Positions 29,849 to 39,466 are shown, numbered from the stretch's first letter. The stretch is 64,000 nt of DNA from Christiangramia oceanisediminis (GCF_022570735.2 NZ_JANCNS010000002.1:1-64000); one strand, 5' to 3'. A program made the numbers and translations. Notes: generated by a model not told the origin, from the sequence alone.

Positions 29849-30723
29849 TGAAAGCTTTTATTGGAACGGGAGTAGCATTGATCACTCCTTTTAAAGAAGA
29901 TCTTAGTGTAGACACAGAAGCTTTAGGTAAACTGGTGGAGAGCCAGATCGCCAATGGTATTGAATACCTGGTGGTTCTCGGAACCACAGCCGAGAGTGCA
30001 ACTTTGAGTCAGCAGGAAAAGGAGCTGGTGAAAGCTGAAGTAAAAAAAGTAAATGCGGGAAGATTGCCTTTGGTTCTTGGAATTGGCGGAAACAGCACTG
30101 CCGGTGTCGTCGAGGAGATCAAAACTTCAGATCTAGAAGGGTTTGATGCCATACTTTCGGTTTCACCTTATTATAACAAGCCAAGCCAGGAAGGTGTCTA
30201 CCGTCATTTTAAAGCAGTTTCAGAAGCTTCGCCATTACCTATCATTCTTTACAATGTACCGGGAAGAACTGCTTCGAATATGCTTCCGGAAACCATCAAC
30301 CGTATAGCGAGAGATACTAATAATGTAATTGGCGTTAAGGAAGCAGCCGGGGATATAGTCCAGGCGATGAAATTAATAAGCCTGGTTCCTGATGATTTTC
30401 TGGTTATTTCTGGTGACGATATGATCACTTTACCAATGACGCTTGCTGGCGGAAAAGGGGTGATCTCGGTGATCGCGCAGGGTTTTCCACAGGAATTTTC
30501 AGATATGGTAAGAGCCGGGCTTAACGGGAAAGTTGCAGAAGCCTACAAATTGCATTATAAGATAGCTCCTTCCATAGACCTTATTTTTGCCGAAGGTAAC
30601 CCTTCAGGTATTAAGGCGCTTCTGGCAAAAAAGCAAATAATAACGAATCGATTAAGGCTTCCGCTTGTGGAAGCAACTGAAAAGCTTCAGGAGAAAATAG
30701 ATGATTTCGTAGACCAATTTTAA
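29848..30723 (+). CDS. dapA: 4-hydroxy-tetrahydrodipicolinate synthase
   Basis: The 291-residue enzyme condenses pyruvate with aspartate semialdehyde, the first step to diaminopimelate and lysine. The Schiff-base lysine is Lys164 (IGVKEAAG), with Tyr135 (ILYNVPGR) and the Thr46-Thr47 pair (GTTAES) completing the site. Length is normal. It follows the DUF6913 gene and serves the same pathway as dapF at 13488. A long AT-rich gap separates it from bamD. Confidence 0.97.
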   Translation: MKAFIGTGVALITPFKEDLSVDTEALGKLVESQIANGIEYLVVLGTTAESATLSQQEKELVKAEVKKVNAGRLPLVLGIGGNSTAGVVEEIKTSDLEGFDAILSVSPYYNKPSQEGVYRHFKAVSEASPLPIILYNVPGRTASNMLPETINRIARDTNNVIGVKEAAGDIVQAMKLISLVPDDFLVISGDDMITLPMTLAGGKGVISVIAQGFPQEFSDMVRAGLNGKVAEAYKLHYKIAPSIDLIFAEGNPSGIKALLAKKQIITNRLRLPLVEATEKLQEKIDDFVDQF

Positions 30724-30835
30724 AGGATACTTTTTTAGATCTATCTGGAAAATCTTTCTGTAATAAGCAATAAAGCCTCAAGAATTGGGTTATTTCAAGC
30801 CTTAAGGAAAGTTTTTTTTATAGTCACAAAAAATG

Positions 30836-30843
30836 TATTTTTG
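30836..30843 (+). promoter_or_regulatory. bamD promoter, -7 element
   Basis: TATTTTTG matches TAnnTTTG, with a T-rich -33 region (30812-30819) at a suitable distance. Transcription should start near 30849, which excludes the upstream in-frame ATG at 30833 and supports the ATG at 30863. Confidence 0.6.
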
Positions 30844-30862
30844 CCAGATGTTTTTACGTATC

Positions 30863-31672
30863 ATGAAAAAAGGAATTCTCTTACTTAGCTTACTTTTTCT
30901 TTGCCTGTCCTGCAGTGAATATCAAAAACTGTTAAAAAGTGACGATACTGCTGCCAAGTATACAAAGGCAGAAGCCTATTATAACAAGGGATTAGAAGAA
31001 GACAGCAATAGGGATTTGAGAAGGGCTTTAGGCTTGATGGAACAGATCGAGTCCCAGTTTCGTGGAAAACCACAGGGGCAGCGAATCGCCTTCCTTTTAG
31101 CGGATACGTATTACAGGCTTGAAGATTATTATTTATCTTCTTTTCAGTTTGAAAGATTCCTTCAGCTTTATCCGGATAGTGAAAAAGCCGAAGAAGCAGC
31201 CTTCAAAATGGCGGCGAGTTTTTATTATCGTTCACCACGGTACAACCTTGACCAGAGCGAAACCAATAAAGCGATCGAAGAATTGCAGGTATATCTTAAC
31301 CGGTATCCGGAAGGAGAGTTTGTTGAATCCGCCAACGATATGGCTACCGAGCTCAGGATCAAGCTTGAAAAGAAATCTTACGAGATCGCCAAACAATATC
31401 ACTTAACACAGTTCTACAAAGCCGCAATTGCGTCTTTCAATAATTTCATTGCCGATTATCCGGGCTCCCCGTTCAGGGAAGCAGCCTATTATTACAGGTT
31501 CGATTCGGCATATAAACTCGCGATCAACAGTTACGAGGTTTTGATGGAAGAAAGACTGGAAGAGGCTAAAGAATATTATAAATCGTATAAAAAATATTAT
31601 CCTGAAGGGGAATATATTCAGCAAATTGAGGAATCCCTTACAGATATAGACAGTAGGTTACAGAACTTTTAA
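30863..31672 (+). CDS. bamD: Outer membrane assembly lipoprotein BamD
   Basis: The 269-residue lipoprotein has a short signal with lipobox LCLSC, then SEYQKLLKSDD and a series of TPR-like helical repeats (DTYYRLEDYYLSSFQFERFL, RFLQLYPDSEKAEEAAF, YLNRYPEGEFVESANDM). It is part of the BAM complex that inserts beta-barrel proteins into the outer membrane. An upstream ATG at 30833 lies before the probable transcription start and would bury the signal peptide, so 30863 is preferred. It leads the conserved bamD-rpoZ-coaBC-DUF4835-recN cluster. Confidence 0.94.
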   Translation: MKKGILLLSLLFLCLSCSEYQKLLKSDDTAAKYTKAEAYYNKGLEEDSNRDLRRALGLMEQIESQFRGKPQGQRIAFLLADTYYRLEDYYLSSFQFERFLQLYPDSEKAEEAAFKMAASFYYRSPRYNLDQSETNKAIEELQVYLNRYPEGEFVESANDMATELRIKLEKKSYEIAKQYHLTQFYKAAIASFNNFIADYPGSPFREAAYYYRFDSAYKLAINSYEVLMEERLEEAKEYYKSYKKYYPEGEYIQQIEESLTDIDSRLQNF

Positions 31673-31680
31673 TTTTAGGA

Positions 31681-32010
31681 ATGATGGATTTTAAGAAAAT
31701 TGATGCACCGGTAAATACAATTACTTTTGACCGTAATAAGGTTGATGACCCTACCGGGAATATCTACGAAGCGATTTCGGTGATCGCTAAAAGAGCGACC
31801 CAGATCAACGGAGAGATCAAAAAGGAACTTCTTGAGAAGCTGGATGAATTCGCTACTTATAACGATTCTTTGGATGAGATCTTTGAGAACAAGGAGCAAA
31901 TTGAGGTTTCCAAGTTCTACGAAAGACTTCCAAAGCCGCAGGCATTAGCCATCCAGGAATGGTTGGAAGATAAGATCTACTTCCGCAACACAAAAGATAC
32001 CGAAGAATAG
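31681..32010 (+). CDS. rpoZ: RNA polymerase omega subunit (Bacteroidota form)
   Basis: The 109-residue protein has the Rpb6/omega core in GNIYEAISVIAKRATQINGEI (about 29-49) with an N-terminal extension and an acidic C terminus. Omega assists assembly of the beta' subunit. Two ATG codons stand in tandem at 31681 and 31684; either could be used. It lies eight bases after bamD and 19 before coaBC, a synteny seen widely in the phylum. Confidence 0.88.
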   Translation: MMDFKKIDAPVNTITFDRNKVDDPTGNIYEAISVIAKRATQINGEIKKELLEKLDEFATYNDSLDEIFENKEQIEVSKFYERLPKPQALAIQEWLEDKIYFRNTKDTEE

Positions 32011-32029
32011 AATCCGGATTTTCAGGAAC

Positions 32030-33238
32030 ATGTCTGTACTAAAAGGCAAGAAAGTATTGTTGGGCATTACCGGGGGTATTGCTGCATTCAAAACTGCCAG
32101 TTTAGTGCGTTTGTTCATTAAATCGGGGGCCGAGGTGAAAGTCGTTATGACACCGGCTGCCCGGGATTTTATAACTCCGCTTACGCTTTCTACTCTCTCT
32201 AAAAACGAAGTATTTTCTTCGTTCACAGATGAGGAAGATGAGAACGCAAAATGGAATAATCATGTTGAACTCGGCCTCTGGGCCGATTTCATGCTTATAG
32301 CCCCTGCCACAGCCAGTAGTCTGTCCAAAATGGCATCGGGCAATAGCGACAATTTTTTACTGGCAACCTACCTTTCAGCTAAATGTCCTGTGTTCTTCGC
32401 CCCGGCGATGGACCTGGATATGTATAAACATCCGTCTACCAAAAAGAGTTTCGAAACACTGGAATCGTACGGGAATATCATGATCCCGGCAGGAAGCGGT
32501 GAACTGGCCAGCGGTCTTCACGGCGAAGGCAGGATGGCCGAGCCTGAAGAGATCATCGAATTCCTGGAAAAGCATTATTCCGAAAGTTATCCTCTTAGCG
32601 GAAAGAATATTCTAATCACTGCAGGTCCCACATACGAAGCTATAGACCCGGTTCGTTTTATAGGAAATCATTCCAGCGGAAAAATGGGTTATGAACTGGC
32701 AGAAGCGGCACTTAATCTTGGAGCTCAGGTCACATTAGTGTCCGGGCCTACCCATCTGAATTTGGAACGAACCAACCTGGAACTCATTCGGGTGACCAGT
32801 GCTGAAGAAATGTATGAAAAGGTGGAGTCAAGATTTTCTGAAGCCGATGTGTTCATTTCAGCAGCCGCGGTAGCCGATTACCGTCCAGCGACGGTGGCCA
32901 ATAAGAAGATCAAAAAGACCAGCGAAGACCCGGTTATTCAATTAACCAAAACCCGGGATATCCTGGCCAGTATGGGCGAGCGAAAGCAGCATCAAAAGCT
33001 GGTAGGTTTTGCCCTGGAAACCAACGATGAACTGGAGAATGCAAGAAAAAAGCTGAAAAAGAAGAATCTTGATTTTATTGTTTTAAATTCACTCAATGAT
33101 AAGGGTGCCGGATTTAAGTCCGAAACCAATAAAGTGAGCATTATTTACCCGGATTCAAAAAAGGATTTTGAGCTGAAAAGCAAAAAAGAGGTTGCTCAGG
33201 ACATTATAAAAGAGATCGTAGATTTACTGAATGCGTAA
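32030..33238 (+). CDS. coaBC: Bifunctional phosphopantothenoylcysteine decarboxylase/synthetase CoaBC
   Basis: The 402-residue protein joins an N-terminal flavoprotein decarboxylase (KKVLLGITGGIAAFKTASL; APAMDLDMY; the lid motif ASGLHGEGRM) to a C-terminal phosphopantothenate-cysteine ligase (NILITAGPTYEAIDPVRFIG; SAAAVADYRP; KLVGFALET). It carries out two steps of coenzyme A synthesis; coaE at 38873 does the last. It overlaps the DUF4835 gene by eight bases. Confidence 0.97.
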   Translation: MSVLKGKKVLLGITGGIAAFKTASLVRLFIKSGAEVKVVMTPAARDFITPLTLSTLSKNEVFSSFTDEEDENAKWNNHVELGLWADFMLIAPATASSLSKMASGNSDNFLLATYLSAKCPVFFAPAMDLDMYKHPSTKKSFETLESYGNIMIPAGSGELASGLHGEGRMAEPEEIIEFLEKHYSESYPLSGKNILITAGPTYEAIDPVRFIGNHSSGKMGYELAEAALNLGAQVTLVSGPTHLNLERTNLELIRVTSAEEMYEKVESRFSEADVFISAAAVADYRPATVANKKIKKTSEDPVIQLTKTRDILASMGERKQHQKLVGFALETNDELENARKKLKKKNLDFIVLNSLNDKGAGFKSETNKVSIIYPDSKKDFELKSKKEVAQDIIKEIVDLLNA

Positions 33239-34118
33239 GATTTTAAGTTTCATATTGATACTTTTAAGTTTGCAGGTCACCAAGGCCCAGGAACTCAATT
33301 GCGAGGTCATCATCAATGCCGAACAGACCGGGCAGGCCAACCTTTCAGTATTCAAGACCCTGCAACGCGCGTTGACCGAGTTCGTGAATCAAACTAACTG
33401 GACCGATGTGAAATTCCAGGATCATGAGCGCATCAATTGCAGTATGTTCATTACGATTTCCAGTTTTGAAGGCGAGAGTTTTAATGGCAGTATACAGGTG
33501 CAGTCTTCGCGGCCTGTTTACGGAACTTCCATGATCACGCCGGTGTTCAATTTCAAGGATGAGCAGCTTGGTTTTACCTACCGGGAATATCAGCCGCTCA
33601 ATTATAGTCAGAATACCTATACTTCCAACCTTATTTCGGTTATTTCATTCTATGTATACACCATTTTAGGGCTGGATGCCGATACTTTTGAACTCCAGGG
33701 CGGCACTCCATATTTCGAAGAGGCCAACCGGATAGTCACTACGGCTCAACAGGGAAATTCACAGGGCTGGCGAGGGGCCGACGGGCAGCGTTCGCGATTC
33801 AGGCTAAATGCCGATCTGCTGGCCAATACCTTTGCTGAATATCGAATTTCTATGTATGAATATCACCGGCTGGGGCTGGATGTGATGCATGATGATATTC
33901 TTTTAGGAAAGGAGGCGATCGCGGAAGCCATGGAAAAGCTAGAGGTGATGAATAACCGGAGAAATAATTCCTTGTTACTGCGAACTTTTTTTGATGCAAA
34001 GGCTGATGAGATCTCTCAGATCTATTCCGGAGGGCCGCCTGTGAACAGCAACGCCCTTATTCAAACCCTCAACAATATCGCGCCCAGATATTCCAAGAAC
34101 TGGAGAAATATTCAGTAG
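33231..34118 (+). CDS. DUF4835 family exported protein
   Basis: The 295-residue protein has a signal peptide (ILSFILILLSLQVTKAQEL) and matches the DUF4835 family: ELNCEVIINAEQTGQANLSVF at the mature N terminus and FLDEAD-free, mostly beta then helical composition. Function is unknown, but the family sits in the bamD-coaBC-recN cluster across Bacteroidota, which hints at an envelope role. It overlaps coaBC by eight bases and is therefore co-translated. A possible promoter-like TATATTTA lies before recN, 3' of this gene. Confidence 0.87.
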   Translation: MRKILSFILILLSLQVTKAQELNCEVIINAEQTGQANLSVFKTLQRALTEFVNQTNWTDVKFQDHERINCSMFITISSFEGESFNGSIQVQSSRPVYGTSMITPVFNFKDEQLGFTYREYQPLNYSQNTYTSNLISVISFYVYTILGLDADTFELQGGTPYFEEANRIVTTAQQGNSQGWRGADGQRSRFRLNADLLANTFAEYRISMYEYHRLGLDVMHDDILLGKEAIAEAMEKLEVMNNRRNNSLLLRTFFDAKADEISQIYSGGPPVNSNALIQTLNNIAPRYSKNWRNIQ

Positions 34119-34176
34119 GCTTTTAGGTTGATTTCAATTTATTTCTCACGTATATTTAGCTCAAATTTTTACCGAT

Positions 34177-35829
34177 TTGCTAACATCGCTTTCCATTAAG
34201 AATTACGCGTTAATTGAAGATATCAATATCAATCTTCAACCGGGATTTACCATTATAACTGGAGAAACCGGGGCTGGAAAATCCATTATGCTGGGTGCAC
34301 TTGGCTTGTTGCTGGGTGACAGGGCAGATTTCAGCTCGATTCGAAACGCCGAAAAGAAATGTGTGATAGAAGGCAGTTTTTCAATTTCGAATTATAAGCT
34401 TCAGAATTTCTTTAAAAAGGAAGACCTGGATTATGAAACCCAGAGTATCATCAGGCGGGAGATATTGCCTTCGGGGAAATCAAGGGCCTTTATCAATGAT
34501 ACACCGGTAAAGATCGCTGCATTGCAGAAACTGGGTTCCTACCTCATAGATGTTCACAGCCAGCATGAGACGCTAAGCCTGGGAAATGCAGAATACCAGT
34601 TTAAGGTGATAGATACCATCGCTAAAAATGAGGTGGAGATCCTGCAGTACAGGAAAGAATTAAAGGAATATAAAGCATTGCTGTCTCGATTCGAACAGCT
34701 TAAGGAAGAGCAGTCCCAGGCTGCCAAGGAATATGATTACCATGTTTTCCTTCTGAACGAACTGGAAGAAGCTCAATTAAAGGAAGGAATGCAGGAGGAG
34801 CTTGAGGAGCGTTACGAAGAATTGAACAATGTGGAAGAACTTACCGAAAACCTGGGTGCCGCGATCAATTCGCTGCAGCAGGAAGAAGTAGGAAGCCTGG
34901 AAAGTTTAAAAGCGGTTAGAAGTAATTTATCACGAATTGCCCAGTTTGCTGCAACCTATGAATCATTCTACGAGCGGGTACAAAGCGTGATCATCGAACT
35001 GGATGATCTGCAGGCCGAGCTGGAAAATGCTCTGGATAAAGTAGAGGCCAATCCGGATGAACTGGAAATGATCAACCAGAAACTTCAGTTGATCTATAAT
35101 CTTCAGAAAAAACATAATGCCGGAAATGTAGCGGAATTGCTCCAGATCCTGGAGGAACTTCGCGAAAAGGTTTCTATTACCGAAAATGCTGAAAACTCGC
35201 TGAATGAAATTCAGAAGGCTATAAAGGAACAGCAGGAAAAACTTTCTTTGGTGGCCGACAGGATACATGAAAATAGAAAAAAGATCATCCCGGCCTTTAT
35301 CGAGCAAACCGAACAGATCCTGAAAGATCTCGGGATGCCCAACGCCCGGTTGAACATCGAGTTAAAAAAAGGAACCGAATTTCTTTCCAACGGAAGTGAT
35401 CAGCTGGAATGGTTCCTGGCTGCGAATAAAGGAGGCAGTTTCAAGGAAATGAAAAAAGCCGCTTCGGGAGGAGAACTTTCAAGGATCATGCTTGCGGTTA
35501 AAAGTATCCTCGCTGCACAAAGCAATTTGCCAACCATCATTTTCGATGAGATCGATACGGGGGTTTCGGGTGAAATTGCACAGAAAATGGGAGAGATCCT
35601 GCAACGAATGGGACAGAACATGCAGGTGATCGCCATTACTCACCTTCCGCAGATCGCCGGAAAAGGAGCCACGCATTTCAAGATTTTCAAGGAAGACAAC
35701 GAACAGGTAACTCAAACCAAGATCGTTAGGCTGGAAGAGCAGGAGCGAATCGATGAACTGGCTCTGATGCTGGGCGGAGAAAGCCGAAGCGACTCGGCTC
35801 GTGCTCATGCGAAGTCATTACTGAATTAA
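34177..35829 (+). CDS. recN: DNA repair protein RecN
   Basis: The 550-residue SMC-like ATPase has Walker A GETGAGKS (29-36), a long coiled-coil middle (about 150-380) and the ABC signature and Walker B near the C terminus (ASGGELSRIMLAVK, PTIIFDEIDTGVSGE). It acts in double-strand break repair. The start is TTG at 34177: the family always begins MLTSLSIKNYALIE, which this codon reproduces exactly, and no ATG is available. It ends the bamD-recN cluster. Confidence 0.97.
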   Translation: MLTSLSIKNYALIEDININLQPGFTIITGETGAGKSIMLGALGLLLGDRADFSSIRNAEKKCVIEGSFSISNYKLQNFFKKEDLDYETQSIIRREILPSGKSRAFINDTPVKIAALQKLGSYLIDVHSQHETLSLGNAEYQFKVIDTIAKNEVEILQYRKELKEYKALLSRFEQLKEEQSQAAKEYDYHVFLLNELEEAQLKEGMQEELEERYEELNNVEELTENLGAAINSLQQEEVGSLESLKAVRSNLSRIAQFAATYESFYERVQSVIIELDDLQAELENALDKVEANPDELEMINQKLQLIYNLQKKHNAGNVAELLQILEELREKVSITENAENSLNEIQKAIKEQQEKLSLVADRIHENRKKIIPAFIEQTEQILKDLGMPNARLNIELKKGTEFLSNGSDQLEWFLAANKGGSFKEMKKAASGGELSRIMLAVKSILAAQSNLPTIIFDEIDTGVSGEIAQKMGEILQRMGQNMQVIAITHLPQIAGKGATHFKIFKEDNEQVTQTKIVRLEEQERIDELALMLGGESRSDSARAHAKSLLN

Positions 35830-35831
35830 TT

Positions 35832-35902
35832 CAAAATTTCAGATTCAAGATTCAGTATTCAAGATTCAAGGTTCCGGATTTAAGATTTAAAATTTCGATC
35901 AT
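35832..35902. repeat. Degenerate TTCAAGATTCAAG-type repeat
   Basis: After recN there is a stretch of short imperfect units: TTCAGATTCAAGATTCAG, TATTCAAGATTCAAGG, TTTAAGATTTAAAATTTC. The same words recur in the tandem repeat array at 57286-57852, which suggests a dispersed family. Confidence 0.5.
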
Positions 35903-35993
35903 GCCATGGCCGGGATGTCTGGTTTCTGTTTTGATGAGATCTTTATACCGAATTCTAAGATGAAAAGCGGGAATCATATTCAAACAACTTTCC

Positions 35994-36001
35994 TATCTTT
36001 A
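35994..36001 (+). promoter_or_regulatory. Possible fabI promoter, -7 element
   Basis: TATCTTTA is one base off TAnnTTTG and is 31 bases before the fabI ATG. Confidence 0.35.
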
Positions 36002-36031
36002 CAGGCGAACAACCACAAAATATAAAATCAC

Positions 36032-36853
36032 ATGTCATATAACCTGCTCAAAGGTAAAAGAGGAATCATTTTTGGTGCGCTCGATGAGAATTCGATCGCC
36101 TGGAAAACAGCAGAACGAGTTCACGAAGAGGGAGGAACATTTGTATTGACCAATGCACCTATCGCCATGCGAATGGGTAGTATTAAAGATCTTGCAGCCA
36201 AGACCAATTCTGAGATCATCCCTGCTGATGCCACTAAAGTTGAAGATCTTGAGAACCTAGTAGAAAAGGCAGTTGATATCCTTGGCGGGAAGATCGATTT
36301 CGTTCTTCACTCCATCGGGATGTCGGTAAACGTTAGAAAAGGAAATCATTATACCAATATGAACTATGATTTCACTACCAAAGGCTGGGACGTTTCTGCA
36401 GTTTCTTTCCACAAGACCATGCAGGTGCTTTACAAAAAAGATGCGATGAACGAATGGGGAAGTATCGTTGCTCTGAGCTATATGGCTGCCCAAAGGGTTT
36501 TCCCAGATTATAACGATATGGCCGATAATAAGGCATACCTCGAATCTATTGCCCGTAGCTTTGGTTATTTCTTCGGAAAGGATAAAAAAGTGCGTGTCAA
36601 CACGATCTCCCAGTCACCAACTCCTACAACAGCTGGCCAGGGTGTAAAAGGATTTGACGGTTTTATCGCTTTTGCTGAAAAAATGTCGCCGCTTGGAAAT
36701 GCAACTGCCCAGGAATGTGCCGACTATACCATTACCCTGTTCTCTGATCTTACTAAAAAAGTAACGCTTCAGAATCTATATCACGACGGAGGTTTCTCCA
36801 ATACCGGAGTAAGCCAGGAAGTTATGGAAGCTTTTACCGAAGATAAAGATTAA
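36032..36853 (+). CDS. fabI: Enoyl-[acyl-carrier-protein] reductase FabI
   Basis: The 273-residue short-chain dehydrogenase reduces enoyl-ACP in the last step of each fatty-acid elongation round. It has the FabI cofactor site IIFGALDENSIAW (12-24) and the catalytic residues Tyr150, Tyr160 and Lys167 (LSYMAAQR, FPDYNDMADNK) at FabI spacing. It is monocistronic with a strong terminator 14 bases downstream. This is the usual target of triclosan-type inhibitors. Confidence 0.96.
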   Translation: MSYNLLKGKRGIIFGALDENSIAWKTAERVHEEGGTFVLTNAPIAMRMGSIKDLAAKTNSEIIPADATKVEDLENLVEKAVDILGGKIDFVLHSIGMSVNVRKGNHYTNMNYDFTTKGWDVSAVSFHKTMQVLYKKDAMNEWGSIVALSYMAAQRVFPDYNDMADNKAYLESIARSFGYFFGKDKKVRVNTISQSPTPTTAGQGVKGFDGFIAFAEKMSPLGNATAQECADYTITLFSDLTKKVTLQNLYHDGGFSNTGVSQEVMEAFTEDKD

Positions 36854-36866
36854 GTTCACACCATTT

Positions 36867-36914
36867 AAACTGCTGAAATCCCTTTAATATGAAGGGTTTC
36901 GGCAGTTTTCTTTT
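36867..36914 (+). terminator. Terminator downstream of fabI
   Basis: A long stem AAACTGC-TGAAATCCCTT / GAAGGGTTTC-GGCAGTTT is followed by a T-rich tail. It begins 14 bases past the fabI stop. Confidence 0.9.
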
Positions 36915-36925
36915 ATATACACAGG

Positions 36926-37942
36926 ATGCGGCCCGAATATTCTTTTATCATTCCGGTTTACAACAGGCCCGAAGAGATCAGGGAGTTGCTGGAAAGTATG
37001 TTGCATCTACAAGCTCCCGTTCCTTTTGAGGTGGTGATCGTGGAAGACGGTTCAGATCTAAGATCGGAAGAGATCGTTCGCGAATACTCAAACAGGCTGG
37101 AGATCTCCTATTATTTTAAGCCGAATTCCGGTCCGGGTGATTCCCGCAACTATGGGATGAAAAAGGCGAAAGCCGATTATTTCCTGATCCTTGATTCTGA
37201 TGTGCTGCTGCCGGAAGACTATCTGGAACAGGTTCACCAATTCTTATTAAAGAATCCCTGTGATTGTTTTGGAGGCCCCGATGCTGCCCATCCATCATTC
37301 AGCAATGTTCAGAAAGCTATCGATTACAGCATGACCTCTTTTCTTACCACCGGCGGAATTAGAGGAGGGAAGAAAGCAGTGAACGAATTCCAGCCGAGAA
37401 GTTTCAATATGGGGCTTAGCCGTAACGCTTTTGAAAGCAGTGCCGGATTTGGCGAAATTCATCCCGGAGAAGATCCCGATCTTAGTCTCAGGCTGAAAAA
37501 AATGGGATTTAAGATCTGCCTTATTCCTGATGCCAGGGTTTTTCATAAGCGGCGAATAGACTGGAAAAAATTTCATATCCAGGTTAAAAAATTCGGACTG
37601 GTACGGCCCATCCTTAATTTATGGCATCCAGGCTCGGCCAGGATCACCTACTGGTTTCCGAGCGTTTTTATGCTGGGATTGTTGCTTTCCCTGATTCTCG
37701 CAATCCTTGGAGTGCCTGAATTTCTTGGAATTTTCGCAATCTATTTTTTAATTGTAGGGATCGATGCCGCGATAAAGAATAAAAGTATTTATATTGGATT
37801 GCTGGCAATAAGAGCGGTTTTTGTCCAGTTTTTGGGGTATGGATATGGATTCTTAAATTCCACTTATAAGATCGGGATCCTGAAGATACAGCCAGAAAAA
37901 GCTTTTCCGAAGTTATTTTTTAAAAAACACAGCAGTGCCTAA
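36926..37942 (+). CDS. Family 2 glycosyltransferase, membrane-associated
   Basis: The 338-residue protein has a GT-A domain: SFIIPVYNRPEEIRELLESM at the start, VIVEDGSDLRSEE, LILDSDVLLPEDY (the DxD-like metal site at about 90-93) and GEDPDLSLRLKKMG (about 181-194). The last 100 residues contain two or three hydrophobic helices, so it is likely anchored to the inner membrane. It transfers a sugar from a nucleotide or lipid donor to an unknown acceptor. It overlaps the YbbR-like gene by eight bases. Confidence 0.92.
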   Translation: MRPEYSFIIPVYNRPEEIRELLESMLHLQAPVPFEVVIVEDGSDLRSEEIVREYSNRLEISYYFKPNSGPGDSRNYGMKKAKADYFLILDSDVLLPEDYLEQVHQFLLKNPCDCFGGPDAAHPSFSNVQKAIDYSMTSFLTTGGIRGGKKAVNEFQPRSFNMGLSRNAFESSAGFGEIHPGEDPDLSLRLKKMGFKICLIPDARVFHKRRIDWKKFHIQVKKFGLVRPILNLWHPGSARITYWFPSVFMLGLLLSLILAILGVPEFLGIFAIYFLIVGIDAAIKNKSIYIGLLAIRAVFVQFLGYGYGFLNSTYKIGILKIQPEKAFPKLFFKKHSSA

Positions 37943-38876
37943 AAGACCAACATTCAAGAAATCCAGTTTAAAGACATTCAGTTTTTTCCTGTTTTTTTCT
38001 GCAGTGATCTGGGTGCTTGTACAGTTTTCGAAAACCTATACCCAGGTTATCGAGATCCCGGTGATCTATGAAAATATTCCGCTGGATAAAAGTTTAAGTG
38101 AAGAAAGGCCAGATCATGTAGACCTTCAGATGCAGGATAATGCATTTAATATTTTTTACTATAAGGTTTTTAACCCTGTTCTCAGCATTGATCTTTCCCA
38201 GGCAACCGAGACTCCCAACAACCTGGTTTATATATTGGAAAATCATTTATCTCAGATCGAAGAGCAGTTAAAGATCAATTTTGAAAAATCCAGGATCATT
38301 CAGGATGAGATCCTCATCCCATTTCAGTATAAAAAAGAAAAAGTGGTTGAGGTAATTCCCCGTATCGAGGTGAATTATGCGGTTGGTTTTTCTGCCGAAA
38401 ACCCGGTTCAACTGGAACCAGATTCGGTTAAGGTAAGCGGTCCACAGGCCGTGATCGATAGTATAGAGTCAGTATATACCAGGGAATTAAGCCTTCGAAA
38501 GGTCAATTCTAATATTGAAGGTAGCGTGGAACTGGATACCACTGGCCTGGGAATGCTGAGCTTTTATACCAACAGCGTGAACTACTCACAGAAGGTTGAG
38601 AAATTTACAGAGGGCAGTGCCGAGATCTCTGTAGAGGTCATCAACGTGCCAGCGGGCCTTAACCTGGCCTATTTCCCTAAAACAGTGGTGGTTTACTACC
38701 AGGTGAACCTCCAGTTATTTGACGAGGTGGATACATCAGACTTCAGGGTGATCTGTGATTATGAAAAGGTTAAGCAGGGTGAGGATTATATGATCGCCCA
38801 GGTGGAAGAAAAGCCTGATTTCATCACGAACGTAAGGCTAAACGAGCGTCGCATTCAATTCGTGATCAAAAGATGA
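37935..38876 (+). CDS. YbbR-like domain protein
   Basis: The 313-residue protein has an N-terminal membrane helix (FSFFLFFSAVIWVLVQFS), then repeated YbbR-like beta units (VEVIPRIEVNYAVGFSAE, PDSVKVSGPQAVIDSIES). YbbR/CdaR proteins bind the diadenylate cyclase CdaA in Firmicutes; a link to c-di-AMP here is not shown, and no cdaA is in the window. The start is GTG at 37935, overlapping the glycosyltransferase stop; the next ATG would remove the membrane anchor. It overlaps coaE by four bases. Confidence 0.88.
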   Translation: MPKRPTFKKSSLKTFSFFLFFSAVIWVLVQFSKTYTQVIEIPVIYENIPLDKSLSEERPDHVDLQMQDNAFNIFYYKVFNPVLSIDLSQATETPNNLVYILENHLSQIEEQLKINFEKSRIIQDEILIPFQYKKEKVVEVIPRIEVNYAVGFSAENPVQLEPDSVKVSGPQAVIDSIESVYTRELSLRKVNSNIEGSVELDTTGLGMLSFYTNSVNYSQKVEKFTEGSAEISVEVINVPAGLNLAYFPKTVVVYYQVNLQLFDEVDTSDFRVICDYEKVKQGEDYMIAQVEEKPDFITNVRLNERRIQFVIKR

Positions 38877-39466
38877 AGATCGTAGGATTAACAGGCGGAA
38901 TTGGAAGCGGGAAAACAACCGTTGCAGGTTTCTTCAGGGAATTGGAGATACCGGTCTATATTGCCGATGATGCTGGAAAACGCCTGATGGAAACTTCAGA
39001 AGATATCAGGGAAAAGATTGTTTCTCTTTTTGGAGAAGCTGCCTATAATGGAAAACAGCCCGATAGAAAATTCATAGCTTCCAAAGTTTTTAATGACCAG
39101 GAACAATTAAAAAAACTCAATGAGATCATTCATCCTGCGGTGGAAAGCGATTTCAGGGATTGGGTTTCCAAACAGGAAGCTGAGTATGTGATCTATGAGG
39201 CGGCCATTCTATTCGAAACCGGGAGTTATAAGAAATGTGATTTCAGCATCCTGGTCACTGCTCCACAAAAGTTAAGGATCGAGCGGTTACAGAAAAGAGA
39301 CCAGTCTACAAAGTCTGAAATCAAGCAACGAATGGACAACCAGTGGAGCGATGAAAAGAAGGCTGAACTGGCAGATTTCCTAATAAAAAACGAAGACCTG
39401 AAAGATACCAGGCTTCAGGTTGAACATATCCACAACAAAATCTTAAAAGCAGGTCAAAATTGCTAG
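38873..39466 (+). CDS. coaE: Dephospho-CoA kinase
   Basis: The 197-residue P-loop kinase phosphorylates dephospho-CoA, the last step of coenzyme A synthesis. It has GLTGGIGSGKTT (5-16), IADDAGKRLM, the substrate segment LNEIIHPAVESDF and the lid motif QKRDQSTKSEIKQRMDNQ. It overlaps the YbbR-like gene by ATGA and ends the glycosyltransferase-ybbR-coaE run. Length is typical. Confidence 0.96.
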   Translation: MKIVGLTGGIGSGKTTVAGFFRELEIPVYIADDAGKRLMETSEDIREKIVSLFGEAAYNGKQPDRKFIASKVFNDQEQLKKLNEIIHPAVESDFRDWVSKQEAEYVIYEAAILFETGSYKKCDFSILVTAPQKLRIERLQKRDQSTKSEIKQRMDNQWSDEKKAELADFLIKNEDLKDTRLQVEHIHNKILKAGQNC

